From: Pleomorphomonas diazotrophica | GTDB lineage: Bacteria > Pseudomonadota > Alphaproteobacteria > Rhizobiales > Pleomorphomonadaceae | DNA: 64,000 nt | Assembly (NCBI RefSeq): GCF_002844595.1 | Contig: NZ_PJNW01000002.1 | Coordinates: forward strand, 248,001 to 312,000 | Direction: 5' to 3' | In this document: in pieces, positions 53,458-63,253 of the stretch | Position numbering within the stretch: the stretch's first letter is position 1 | Layout: every line of letters begins with the position of its first letter | Made by a program: the position numbers and the translations under genes | The notes under the pieces: model-generated | The model's input: the letters and a program-made list of their open reading frames with translations, nothing else | Databases searched by the model: none | Told to the model about the DNA's origin: nothing

Positions 53458-53496
53458 GACGAAACCCTTTCTGGGGCTGGTTGAAGGCCCTGCAAG

Positions 53497-53521
53497 AACC
53501 GTCGTAAGCTGACAATGTTCC
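53497..53521 (-). promoter_or_regulatory. EcfG/RpoE2-type promoter of PRC paralogue A
   Basis: On the minus strand GGAAC (53521-53517), 16 bases, GGTT (53500-53497). It also fits GGAAC-N18-TT. About 40 bases separate it from the ATG at 53457. The same pattern precedes paralogue B. Confidence 0.75.
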
Positions 53522-53621
53522 CGGGATTCTCAGATATCGCGCAGAAAGGATGCGACTTTAGTTGATATACACGTCGGATGCGGTGGGATATGTTGCTGAA
53601 CTGAGTGCCAGATACAGGTAA

Positions 53622-53646
53622 GCCTCCGCAGATGGTCTGCGGAGGC
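53622..53646 (-). terminator. Terminator hairpin of PRC paralogue B
   Basis: GCCTCCGCAGA and TCTGCGGAGGC form a perfect 11-base stem with a 3-base loop, 23 bases after the stop of the gene at 53670. The minus-strand tail is TTACC, a short T stretch. The stem sequence resembles the terminator of paralogue A, as expected after duplication. Confidence 0.7.
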
Positions 53647-53669
53647 CTTTCGTTGTTCTGTTGGGCCGG

Positions 53670-54374
53670 TTACGGCTGCTGCGTCTGGGCGCGCACACCC
53701 TCGAACGCCGGCGCCTGCTCCAGCTCCTGGCGCGTTACGTTGAGAATGATGCGGTCCGGCAGACCATCGTCACCGATCGACGCGCCGTTGTTGGTGTTGG
53801 CAGCGGTCATGTCACCGGTTGCGCCGGCGGTGCCCGCCGCGCCGCCGGTCCCGTCCATGCCGGTCGCCGCGCTATCGGTACCAGTCGCGCCCGTCGCGCC
53901 CGTGGCGTCCGTCGCGTCGGGGAGCGCCCGCGAGGCCGCGTCAGCCTGAGCCTGAGTGTCGCCCGGTCCAAGCTGGAGGGCGCTCATGTTGACGGCCACG
54001 TCCTTCTCGCCGATGCCGAGGAAGCCGCCGACGCCGATGATCACGGCGTTGATGCTACCATCCTGGCTGACGAGAACGTCGTTGATTTCGCCGATGCTGG
54101 CACCGTCGGACCCGTAAACGGCCTTGCCCTGAAGGTCGCTGACCCGCCAGGCACCGGTTTCCGGGACGGTCACGAAGGTCTCGGTCGAGGCCATCACGGA
54201 ACTATCGGTCGGCGTGGTCGGCGTCACGGCAGGGTCGGTGGCCGTCGTGCCGTCCATCGGCTGCGTCTGGGTCGCCCCAGGGGTAGCGCCAGGACTCGTG
54301 GTCGTATCCTGGGCGGCCGCGCTGAGCGGGAAGGCAGCGGTGAGCAGGAGAACCGAAAGAAGACGAGTTTTCAT
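53670..54374 (-). CDS. Secreted PRC-barrel protein (paralogue B) with GAT-rich tail
   Basis: A 234-residue protein. Signal peptide MKTRLLSVLLLTAAFPLSAAAQ, Thr/Pro-rich linker (23-65), PRC barrel at residues about 70-140 (GAWRVSDLQGKAVYGSDGASIGEINDVLVSQDGSINAVIIGVGGFLGIGEKDVAVNMSALQLG), then a collagen-like low-complexity region (ATDATGATGATGTDSAATG) and a C-terminal DRIILNVTRQELEQAPAFEG equal in type to paralogue A. AAAGGGG precedes the ATG at 54374. The promoter at 54412-54436 is of the same GGAAC type, so both genes should respond to the same stress sigma factor. Confidence 0.93.
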   Translation of the reverse strand: MKTRLLSVLLLTAAFPLSAAAQDTTTSPGATPGATQTQPMDGTTATDPAVTPTTPTDSSVMASTETFVTVPETGAWRVSDLQGKAVYGSDGASIGEINDVLVSQDGSINAVIIGVGGFLGIGEKDVAVNMSALQLGPGDTQAQADAASRALPDATDATGATGATGTDSAATGMDGTGGAAGTAGATGDMTAANTNNGASIGDDGLPDRIILNVTRQELEQAPAFEGVRAQTQQP

Positions 54375-54411
54375 GTTTGTACCCCTTTCATGGCTGGTCT
54401 TGAGCCCTGAC

Positions 54412-54436
54412 AACCGATGAGAGCGAGGAAAGTTCC
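54412..54436 (-). promoter_or_regulatory. EcfG/RpoE2-type promoter of PRC paralogue B
   Basis: On the minus strand GGAAC (54436-54432), 16 bases, GGTT (54415-54412). Same spacing and the same -10 variant as paralogue A, about 38 bases before the start codon. Confidence 0.75.
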
Positions 54437-54609
54437 CGATTTTTCTCGATGGAATGCCCGTCGAAGCGGAGGGAGCAATGAAGCTCGCCTGCTTAATCTA
54501 TGGGCAAATGCTACCCCGCTTTGCTCCATGATGTTTCTTGCCCTTCCGGGCGGTTTGCCGCTTAATTCATCAACGGCGGTGATGCTGGGGAAACGGCGGA
54601 GGAACGGGA

Positions 54610-56085
54610 TTGCCGGCTTTCGACGAGATGAACGGGTTCGGGCAGGGTGTCCGACCCGCCTATAGGACCATCCAGGCCTGGCTCGACAGCTCCGACCCGG
54701 AAAACCTGAGACGCCTTCAAAAGGAAGCGGAGTTCCTGTTTCGCAGGATCGGCATCACCTTCGCGGTCTATGGCGATGCCGAAGCCGAAGAGCGCATCAT
54801 CCCCTTCGACATTGTGCCGCGTGTGCTGACGGGCAGTGAGTGGTCCACCCTTTCCAAAGGACTGACGCAGCGCGTCACCGCGCTCAACCGCTTCCTCGCC
54901 GATGTCTATGGGGCAGGGGAGGTCATCCGTGCCGGCGTCGTGCCGGCCGATCTCGTCTATCAGAACCCGGCCTTCCGGCCGGAGATGGTCGGTCTCAAGC
55001 TGCCGCACGACGTCTACGTGCAGATCGCCGGCATCGACATCATCCGGACGGACGACAAGGACTTCTACGTCCTGGAAGACAATGCCCGCACGCCCTCCGG
55101 CGTCTCCTACATGCTGGAGAACCGCGACGTGCAGATGCGCCTGTTCCCAGACCTGTTCGCTGAAACGCGCATCCAGCCGGTCGACAACTATCCCGACGAG
55201 CTTCTCGCCTCGTTGCGGTCGCTGGCGCCCGCCTCGGCGCCCGCCGAGCCGACGGTGGTGCTGATGACACCGGGGCCGCTCAACTCGGCCTATTACGAGC
55301 ACTCCTTCCTTGCCGACAAGCTGGGCGTGGAACTGGTGGAAGGGCGCGATCTCTTCGTGCTCGACGGTGTGGTCTACATGCGCACGACGCGCGGGCCGAA
55401 ACGCGTCGACGTCATCTACCGCCGCATCGACGACGATTTCCTCGATCCCATGGTGTTCCGGCCGGATTCGGTGCTCGGCATTCCCGGCCTGATCTCGGCC
55501 TATCGCGCCGGCAACGTGACGCTGGCCAACGCCGTCGGTACCGGCGTTGCCGACGACAAGGCCATCTACACGTACATGCCCGACATCGTGCGCTTTTACC
55601 TCGGCGAGGAGCCTATCCTGAAGAACGTGCCGACGTGGCGCTGCCGCGAGCCCGACAGCCTCCGCTATGTGCTCGATCACCTGCCCGAACTGGTGGTCAA
55701 GGAGGTGCAGGGTTCCGGTGGCTACGGCATGCTGGTCGGGCCCAAATCGACCAGGGAACAGATCGACAGCTTCCGGGCCAAGCTGATCGCCGATCCCGAT
55801 GGCTTCATCGCCCAGCCGACGCTCGCGCTTTCCACCTCGCCGACCTTCGTCGGCGACGGCATCGCGCCGCGCCATATCGATCTGCGCCCCTTCGTGCTGA
55901 CCGGTGCCGACAAGGTTCGCATCGTGCCCGGCGGGCTCACCCGCGTGGCGCTGAAGGAGGGGTCGCTGGTGGTCAACTCCAGTCAGGGCGGTGGCACCAA
56001 GGACACCTGGATCATCGAGGATCCGGCGGAGGGTACGCCTCCCGCGGCGGGTCAGGCGCAGTCGCAATCGCAGGCGGGGGGCTGA
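54610..56085 (+). CDS. Circularly permuted ATP-grasp protein (COG2308)
   Basis: A 491-residue protein of the circularly permuted type 2 ATP-grasp family, predicted to ligate peptides or amino acids with ATP. Landmarks: FLFRRIGITFAVYGDAEAEERIIPFDIVPRVL near the N-terminus, DIIRTDDKDFYVLEDNARTPSGVSYMLENR, RGPKRVDVIYRRIDDDFLDP and VVKEVQGSGGYGMLVGP with Lys/Glu for ATP binding. The start is a TTG at 54610 behind GGAGG, giving a PAFDEMNG opening as in relatives. It is followed 2 bases later by the alpha-E gene and then a transglutaminase-like gene. Such cassettes usually also include Anbu, here located at 34591. Confidence 0.93.
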   Translation: MPAFDEMNGFGQGVRPAYRTIQAWLDSSDPENLRRLQKEAEFLFRRIGITFAVYGDAEAEERIIPFDIVPRVLTGSEWSTLSKGLTQRVTALNRFLADVYGAGEVIRAGVVPADLVYQNPAFRPEMVGLKLPHDVYVQIAGIDIIRTDDKDFYVLEDNARTPSGVSYMLENRDVQMRLFPDLFAETRIQPVDNYPDELLASLRSLAPASAPAEPTVVLMTPGPLNSAYYEHSFLADKLGVELVEGRDLFVLDGVVYMRTTRGPKRVDVIYRRIDDDFLDPMVFRPDSVLGIPGLISAYRAGNVTLANAVGTGVADDKAIYTYMPDIVRFYLGEEPILKNVPTWRCREPDSLRYVLDHLPELVVKEVQGSGGYGMLVGPKSTREQIDSFRAKLIADPDGFIAQPTLALSTSPTFVGDGIAPRHIDLRPFVLTGADKVRIVPGGLTRVALKEGSLVVNSSQGGGTKDTWIIEDPAEGTPPAAGQAQSQSQAGG

Positions 56086-56087
56086 CC

Positions 56088-57029
56088 ATGCTGAGCCGTC
56101 ACGCCGACAGTCTCTACTGGCTCGCCCGCTATGTCGAGCGCGCCGAGAACACCGCCCGGCTTCTCGAGGCCGCCACCCGCCTCTCGGCGACGCCGATTAC
56201 CGCCGAGGATGGCCGCAACGAATGGGAGATGGCCGTCGACGGCACCGGCACGCTCGATCTGTTCCACGAGCAGCACGCCGAGGCGACGCAGCGCACAGTC
56301 GTTGATTTTCTTGCCTTCTCGCATGCCAACCCCTCGTCGATCCGCAACTGCCTCGACATCGCCCGCGCCAACGCCCGTTCGGTCCGCACCGCGCTGACGA
56401 TGGACATGTGGGAGACCATCAACTCCGGCTGGATGGAGACGCGCGGTGTCAACAGCCCCAGTCTCACGCGGCAGGAGTTGTCTGATTTCCTGTCGCGGGT
56501 GAAGGAGCTGTCGCTACGCTTCGATGGCTCGGCCTACCGGACGATGCTCCGGAACGATGCCTATTATTTCCTGCGCCTCGGCACCTTCATCGAGCGCGCC
56601 GACTTCACGGCCCGCGTGCTGGCGCTGAAAGCCGACGTGCTCGACCCGAACCGGCCGTCGATTGGCGGCAGTTCCGATTATTTCCAGTGGTCGTGGATCT
56701 TGCGCTCGGTATCGGCGCTGACGTCCTATCACTGGGTCTATCGCGACAACCTGAAGCCCAATCTCGTCGCCGAGTTCCTGATCCTCAAGGCCGAGATGCC
56801 GCGATCGCTGGTATCCTGCTACGAGAACGTCACCCTCAATCTCGACAGCCTGTCGCGCGACTACGGCCGTCAGGGCGCCAGCCAGCGCAAGGCGCGGATG
56901 CTGCTCAGCCAATTGCAGGACACGACGCTGCCGGGTCTGTTCGCCATCGGCCTCAAGGATTTCCTCGAGCGCTTCATCCTCGACAACGCCAGCCTCGGTA
57001 ACACCATCGCCGAGCAATACCTGGGGTAA
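56088..57029 (+). CDS. Alpha-E domain protein (COG2307)
   Basis: A 313-residue all-helical protein: MLSRHADSLYWLARYVERAENTARLLEAATRL, the diagnostic start, then VDFLAFSHANPSSIRNCLDIARANARSVRTALTMDMWETINSGW, YYFLRLGTFIERADFTARVLALKADVL and a repeat of the N-terminal pattern in the C-terminal half. The two Glu-rich helix motifs (YVERAENTARLL and FIERADFTARVL) are internally repeated and give the family its name. No enzymatic role has been shown; it always travels with the ATP-grasp partner encoded just upstream. Confidence 0.94.
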   Translation: MLSRHADSLYWLARYVERAENTARLLEAATRLSATPITAEDGRNEWEMAVDGTGTLDLFHEQHAEATQRTVVDFLAFSHANPSSIRNCLDIARANARSVRTALTMDMWETINSGWMETRGVNSPSLTRQELSDFLSRVKELSLRFDGSAYRTMLRNDAYYFLRLGTFIERADFTARVLALKADVLDPNRPSIGGSSDYFQWSWILRSVSALTSYHWVYRDNLKPNLVAEFLILKAEMPRSLVSCYENVTLNLDSLSRDYGRQGASQRKARMLLSQLQDTTLPGLFAIGLKDFLERFILDNASLGNTIAEQYLG

Positions 57030-57033
57030 CTCG

Positions 57034-57861
57034 ATGCGGCTGCGCATCCGTCACGACATCGTTGCTCGCTATGACGAGCCGGTCACCCTGGCCAGCCGGT
57101 CGCTGCATCTTTGTCCGCGCACCTTCGACGGACAATATGTGCGGGCCTGGCATCTCGACATCACCGGCGACTGCCGGCAGGCGCGATCGTCGGATGCCTT
57201 CGGCAACATCGTCTACGATTGCGCCGTCGAGGGGCCACTCGACGAGATCGCCATCGCCGCCGAGGGTGAGGTGGAAGTGGACGACACCACCGGCGTGTTG
57301 CAGGGCGCGCCGCTCGACCGCATTCCGCCGGCCGTCTTCCTGCGCGAGACGCGCGTCACCATGCGCACGCCGGCCATCGCGGCCTTTGCCGACAAGGCCA
57401 AGGCGATGTCCGACGGCACGCCGCTCGACCTCTGCCACAAGCTGATGCACCTCATCCACGACGAGGTCGAAGCGCTTGGCGCCGATCCGGCGGAACTCTG
57501 TGGGGTGCGCGAGGTCGCCGCCGAGGACGTGCTCGCCGAGGCCGCCGGCACGCCCGCCGATCTCGCCCATCTGTTCATCGCCGCGGCGCGCGGCCTGTCG
57601 CTGCCCGCCCGCTTCGTCTCCGGCTATCTCTGGCAGGAGGAAGATACGGCGACCGGTGCGCTCGCAGCCTGGGCGGAAGCGTTGATTCCCGGTCTCGGCT
57701 GGGTGGGCTTCGACGCGGGACGCGACACCTGCCCGACCGACGCCTATGTGCGCGTCGCCTCGGCGCTCGACCAGTCGGGAGCGGCATGGATTCGCTCTGC
57801 CGATCGGGGCGGCATTCCAGCCGTGGTGATGGTGACGGCGGCGGCCGACCGGCTGGGCTGA
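57034..57861 (+). CDS. Transglutaminase-like protein without catalytic Cys and His (COG1305)
   Basis: A 275-residue protein. Residues 1-100 are the N-terminal beta domain of bacterial transglutaminase-like proteins (MRLRIRHDIVARYDEPVTLASRSLHLCPRT); residues 110-230 are the cysteine-protease-like core. The core is recognisable from LAHLFIAAARGLSLPARFVSGYL and WAEALIPGLGWVGFD, but the nucleophile position of GVCQDxAH is Pro174 (GTPADLAH) and the His of SHAWAEA is Ala211 (LAAWAEA). Only Asp227 of the triad remains. There is no frameshift or stop, so it is an intact but probably non-catalytic protein. It lies 4 bases after the alpha-E gene. Confidence 0.93.
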   Translation: MRLRIRHDIVARYDEPVTLASRSLHLCPRTFDGQYVRAWHLDITGDCRQARSSDAFGNIVYDCAVEGPLDEIAIAAEGEVEVDDTTGVLQGAPLDRIPPAVFLRETRVTMRTPAIAAFADKAKAMSDGTPLDLCHKLMHLIHDEVEALGADPAELCGVREVAAEDVLAEAAGTPADLAHLFIAAARGLSLPARFVSGYLWQEEDTATGALAAWAEALIPGLGWVGFDAGRDTCPTDAYVRVASALDQSGAAWIRSADRGGIPAVVMVTAAADRLG

Positions 57862-57880
57862 TGACACTCTCCCAAAAGCG

Positions 57881-57911
57881 AAGGCCGGGACTCGTGGGAG
57901 TGCCCGGCCTT
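57881..57911. terminator. Terminator between the transglutaminase-like and ABC ATPase genes
   Basis: AAGGCCGGG (57881-57889) pairs with CCCGGCCTT (57903-57911), and the inner ACTC/GAGT extends the stem. It lies between two convergent stops; the T stretch is short on both strands. Confidence 0.65.
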
Positions 57912-57937
57912 GCCTTTGCCGACGGTGGAGGGAGCCG

Positions 57938-59020
<1,083 letters not shown>

Positions 59021-59052
59021 GATATGCTTTCCGCTTCGATCGGTTGCGCCGT

Positions 59053-61299
59053 TCAGCCGGCCTTGATGGTGACGGTGGTCTCGCCTAGACGATGGCAGGC
59101 GACCTTGACGACAACATCACCGGCGCCGCCGGTGGTCTCCAGCCAGAAGCCGATGGCGCCGCCCTTCAGCACCGCCTCCGAAGGGCCGAGCAGCTTGGCA
59201 GGCCCGCTCACCTCGATGCGGATCGCTTCGTCGAGGAAGGGCAGGAGGTTGCCAAGCTGGTCGAGGGCACGGACGATGACGCGCACCGAGTCCTTGGGTT
59301 CGGCCGACAGGTTGGTCCAGTCGGGCGCGACTTCCAGCGTGGTCGGAACGGGATCGCAGGCGAACTTGACGGTCTTGACCGGCTTGCCGCCGACGTAACC
59401 AGTGACGGTCGCCTCTTCCCACTTCATGCCCCAGAGGCCGAGTTCTTCGGCCGAGAAGGCGCGGTGGTCGATGACGACGGGCGCATGCGGCAGGTGCGGG
59501 TAGGTCTCGCGGTCGGGCTTGACGCGCTTGACGATATCCGGGCCGTACTGAAGCTCGACCTCGTCGCAGTTGGTCAGCACGATCAGCGGCAGGATGCCGC
59601 CGATGTTGCGCTCGCCGCGGGCATAGTAGGTGACCGGCTTGAGGACGACTTCCTCCTGGGGATCGCACTGGCTGGTGTAGACCCAGGCGGCGAACTTGGG
59701 CTCGCGCCAGGCGTCCATCACGCCATGATGGCAAATGCGGTCGCCGGAGCCGAAGTCCTTGTGGGTGTTGTAGTCGAACATGCACCAGCCGGTGGAGCCG
59801 GAGATGTTCGGATCGCCATAGACGGCGTTGAGGATCGAGAGATAGCGGGTGACATGCTCGGCCTGCCGCTGCTCTTGGTCATAGCGCTTGGTCGGGTACA
59901 TGTGGCCGTTGAACTCGGTCACCATGTAGGGGACGGGCTTCTTGAGGCCGGTGGTCTCCCAGATGGGGCGTAGCGCGGTGCGCGGCCGGTTGACGCCGGG
60001 CAGTTCCTCGTTGCCCTGGATGAAGTCGTTCATCGTGTAGACGTCTTCCAGGAACTCGCTGTCGGTGATGTAGCGGACGCCGCCGGTCTGACGGGTCGGG
60101 TCGAGGTCGTGGGCGAGCTTGTTGGTGGCCGTGTAGAAGTCGTGGAAATCCTGCGACTCGTTGATGCGCACGCCCCACATGATGATCGACGGGTGGTTCC
60201 AGTCGCGCTCGATCATGGCGCGGACGTTGCCGATCGCCAGCGCCTGCCATTTCTCGTCGCCGACATACTGCCAGCCGGGGATTTCCTCGAACACCAGGAG
60301 GCCGAGGCGGTCGCAGGCATCAAGGAACCACGGCGACTGCGGATAGTGCGAGGTGCGGACGACGTTGACCTTCAGTTCCCTCTTCAGGATCTCGGCGTCG
60401 AGCTCCTGCGCCCGGCGGCCCATGGCGTAGCCGACGTAAGGGTAGGCCTGGTGGCGGTTGAGGCCGCGCAGCTTCAGCGGCTTGCCGTTGAGGCGGAAGC
60501 CCTCGGTCGTGAACTCGACGGAGCGGAAGCCGAAATGGACGCAATACTGATCGTCGCCGCTCTCGTGGACGAGGTCGACAACCGCCTCGTAGAGGTTGGG
60601 ATTGTCGATGTCCCAGAGGGCGATGCCGTCGAGGTTGTTGATCTCCAGCGTCACGCTGTCGCCGGCATAGGAGGCGTTGGCGCTGCCCACCGTCTTGCCG
60701 GCGGCATCCTTCAGCGTCACCGACACCTGGCCGGCCAGCTTCAGCCCGCGCGGGTTGGCGATGTCGACGCGGATCTTCGCCGTCTTCTTCGGTGCGAGCA
60801 CGTCGGGCGTCTCGATCTTGACGTTGCCGACATAGACCGGCGACGTCACGCGCAGCCAGACGTCGCGGTAGATGCCGGCATAGGTGAGATAGTCGATCTG
60901 GCCGCCAAAGGGCGGAATGGCCGGGTTCTCGGACCCGTCGATCTTCACGGTGACGAGGTTGTCGCCCTTGGCGAGCCGCTCGGTCAGCCGGGCGGTGAAC
61001 GGCGTGTAGCCATCGGGATGGGCCACCACCTGTTCGCCGTTGACGTAGACGACGCTGTCGGCCATGGCGCCGTCGAACACCAGCGCCACTTCGCGACCCT
61101 CGAACTCCGGCCGCCAGGCGATGACCTTCTGGTAGGTGAAGGGGCGCTGGTAGCAGGTCTCGTCGAAGTAGTTGTAGGGCAGGTCGACGGCGTTGTGCGG
61201 CAGGTTAACGGCCTCGCCCTTGCGGAAGGCGGCGGCGAGGTCGGCCGAAAAGCCCTCGTGGAAGGTCCAGCCGGTGTTGCAGTTGATGGTCTTGCGCAT
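59053..61299 (-). CDS. Glycoside hydrolase family 2 (beta-galactosidase-like)
   Basis: A 748-residue cytoplasmic enzyme (no signal peptide). N-terminal jelly-roll (residues 1-165, GWTFHEGFSADLAAAF, PFTYQKVIAWRPEFEGREVALVFDGAMADSVVYVNGEQVVAHPDGYTPF), an Ig-like domain (170-275), a TIM barrel from about 280 (GFRLNGKPLKLRGLNRHQAYPYVGYAM). The acid/base Glu381 is in IIMWGVRINES (most relatives have NE followed by P, A or S) and the likely nucleophile Glu462 is in YMVTEFNGHMYP. A further beta domain follows. It lies inside a sugar ABC operon and should cleave the imported beta-linked oligosaccharide; the exact sugar is unknown. Confidence 0.93.
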   Translation of the reverse strand: MRKTINCNTGWTFHEGFSADLAAAFRKGEAVNLPHNAVDLPYNYFDETCYQRPFTYQKVIAWRPEFEGREVALVFDGAMADSVVYVNGEQVVAHPDGYTPFTARLTERLAKGDNLVTVKIDGSENPAIPPFGGQIDYLTYAGIYRDVWLRVTSPVYVGNVKIETPDVLAPKKTAKIRVDIANPRGLKLAGQVSVTLKDAAGKTVGSANASYAGDSVTLEINNLDGIALWDIDNPNLYEAVVDLVHESGDDQYCVHFGFRSVEFTTEGFRLNGKPLKLRGLNRHQAYPYVGYAMGRRAQELDAEILKRELKVNVVRTSHYPQSPWFLDACDRLGLLVFEEIPGWQYVGDEKWQALAIGNVRAMIERDWNHPSIIMWGVRINESQDFHDFYTATNKLAHDLDPTRQTGGVRYITDSEFLEDVYTMNDFIQGNEELPGVNRPRTALRPIWETTGLKKPVPYMVTEFNGHMYPTKRYDQEQRQAEHVTRYLSILNAVYGDPNISGSTGWCMFDYNTHKDFGSGDRICHHGVMDAWREPKFAAWVYTSQCDPQEEVVLKPVTYYARGERNIGGILPLIVLTNCDEVELQYGPDIVKRVKPDRETYPHLPHAPVVIDHRAFSAEELGLWGMKWEEATVTGYVGGKPVKTVKFACDPVPTTLEVAPDWTNLSAEPKDSVRVIVRALDQLGNLLPFLDEAIRIEVSGPAKLLGPSEAVLKGGAIGFWLETTGGAGDVVVKVACHRLGETTVTIKAG

Positions 61300-61309
61300 T
61301 TTCTACCTG

Positions 61310-62134
61310 TTACTTGACCGAGCCGAGCATGCCTTCGACGAACTGGCGCTGCATGGCAAAGAAGACGAAGAGGGTGGGAATGGTGGCGAGGACCGTGCCG
61401 ATCATCACCGCGCCGTAGTCGGGGTAGTAAGCCGAGCCGAGCGAGGAGATGACGAGCGTGATGGTCTTGGTGTCGTTGGACTGCAGCACGACCAGCGGCC
61501 ACAGGTAGCTGTTCCAGATCGTCATGAAGACGATGATGAAGGCGGCGGCATAGGTCGACCGCATCACCGGCATGTAGATCAGCAGGAAGATCTGCCACTC
61601 CTTCAATCCGTCGACGCGGGCGGCGTCGCGCAGCTCGTGCGGGAATGCCTTGGTCGACTGGCGGAAGTAAAAGATGATGAAAGCCGAGGCGATGGTGGGC
61701 AGGACCACGGCGATATGGGTGTTGATGAGGCCGAACTTGCCCATCAGCATGAACAGCGGGATCATCAGCGCCGCGAAGGGGATCATCAGCGTCAGCAGCA
61801 TCAGCGTGTAGAGCCTCTCGCGGAAGCGCGAGGCGAAGATCTCGAAGCCATAGCCGGCAAGCGAGGAGATCAGCAGCGTCAACACCGTGGCGATGATGGT
61901 GATCTTGGCGGAGTTCCAGAAGATCAGCGGCACATTGACCTGGGTGAAGAACGTCGTCGCGTTGAGGAGTAGCGCCGAGCCGAAGCTCATCTTGCCATTG
62001 ATGATGTCGGACGTGCTGTTGGTGGCGCCGACGACCATCCACAGGAAGGGAAAGATGGAGATGAAGGCCATCAACCCGAGGATGATATAGACGGCAATGG
62101 AGGAGAGCCGCTGCTTGAGACCGTAGCTGATCAT
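61310..62134 (-). CDS. Carbohydrate ABC transporter permease (MalG/UgpE type)
   Basis: A 274-residue inner-membrane permease with six membrane segments. ISIFPFLWMVVGATN after the first segment is typical of MalG-type permeases, and the EAA loop is HELRDAARVDGLKEWQIFLLIYMPVM. It overlaps the upstream permease gene by 4 bases and precedes the glycoside hydrolase by 10 bases, so it belongs to the same operon. Confidence 0.95.
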   Translation of the reverse strand: MISYGLKQRLSSIAVYIILGLMAFISIFPFLWMVVGATNSTSDIINGKMSFGSALLLNATTFFTQVNVPLIFWNSAKITIIATVLTLLISSLAGYGFEIFASRFRERLYTLMLLTLMIPFAALMIPLFMLMGKFGLINTHIAVVLPTIASAFIIFYFRQSTKAFPHELRDAARVDGLKEWQIFLLIYMPVMRSTYAAAFIIVFMTIWNSYLWPLVVLQSNDTKTITLVISSLGSAYYPDYGAVMIGTVLATIPTLFVFFAMQRQFVEGMLGSVK

Positions 62135-63045
62135 GCCTTGCGCTCCCGGGCAGCATAGAATTGCAGGAAGGACAGGACCGCCACCAGGAAGACGATGACG
62201 TAGGAGACGGTGGCGGCGTAGCCGAAGTTCGGGGCGAACTTGAAGGTCAGGTTGTAGATGTAGAGAGACAGCGTCAGCGCCGAGTTGCCGGGGCCGGCCG
62301 CTCCGCCGGCCGAACCGCCGCCCGTGATGGTCGAGACTTCGTCGAAAAGCTGCAGCGTGCCGATGGTGGAGGTGACCGTGGTGAACAGGATCACCGGCTT
62401 CAGCATGGGAACGGTGAGGTACAGGAAGCGGGCCCAGGTCGGCACACCGTCGATGCGGGCCGCCTCATAGACCGAGCGGTCGATGTTCTGCATGGCCGCG
62501 AGGTAGAAGATCATGTTGTAGCCGGTCCAGCGCCAGGTGATTGCGATGATGATCATGGTCCGGCACCAGAAGGGATCGGTCATCCAGGGGATGCCGGTGT
62601 CGACGATGCCGAGGTTGATCAGTGTGGTGTTGATCAGCCCGTTGGCGACGAACATTGACTTGAACAGCACCGTGTAGGCGACCAGCGAGGTGACGCAGGG
62701 CAGGAAGATCGCAGTGCGCAGCAGCCCGCGGAACTTGAGATCCGGGCTGTTGAGCAGCGACGCGGTGATCAGCGCCAGCGTCAGCATGATCGGCACTTGC
62801 ACCAGGAAGAAAATGAACGTGTTTTTCAGTGCCATGAAAAACAGGGGATCGTTGAATAGGCGGTAGATGTTCTTGAGCCCGGCAAACGAGAGGCGCATGC
62901 CGAGGCCGGATTGGAAGGACATCCAGAGCGAGTGCAAGATCGGAAAGATCATGAAGGTGGCGATCAGCACCAGCGCGGGGCCGACGAACAGCCAGCCGTT
63001 GACGTCGAAGCGCGGCCTCATGCGCCGCTGGGAGAGTGCTGACAT
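62131..63045 (-). CDS. Carbohydrate ABC transporter permease (MalF/UgpA/LacF type)
   Basis: A 304-residue permease with six membrane segments: FVGPALVLIATFMIFPILHSLWMSF at the N-terminus, RGLLRTAIFLPCVTSLVAYTVLFKSMF, and the EAA loop RSVYEAARIDGVPTWARFLYLTVPML. It pairs with the downstream permease to form the translocation pore. The binding-protein gene lies upstream, separated by a 239-base gap with a hairpin. Confidence 0.95.
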   Translation of the reverse strand: MSALSQRRMRPRFDVNGWLFVGPALVLIATFMIFPILHSLWMSFQSGLGMRLSFAGLKNIYRLFNDPLFFMALKNTFIFFLVQVPIMLTLALITASLLNSPDLKFRGLLRTAIFLPCVTSLVAYTVLFKSMFVANGLINTTLINLGIVDTGIPWMTDPFWCRTMIIIAITWRWTGYNMIFYLAAMQNIDRSVYEAARIDGVPTWARFLYLTVPMLKPVILFTTVTSTIGTLQLFDEVSTITGGGSAGGAAGPGNSALTLSLYIYNLTFKFAPNFGYAATVSYVIVFLVAVLSFLQFYAARERKA

Positions 63046-63253
63046 GGGTCACCGTTCCGGTAGAGCGGGGCTCTCGGGCATCCTCCGGTTGGCGGTCCGG
63101 CCGGGGAGGTGCCGATGAATCTGGTAGCTTTGCGTGGCGCTACGCCCGGTTCGCTCCGGCCTTGGGTCCGGAAGAGCGGTGGACGTTGCCTTCAGATGCG
63201 CCGCGTCCATCGACGGCATTGCCGGATGACGCGGGGGCAGGACGGAGAGGCGA

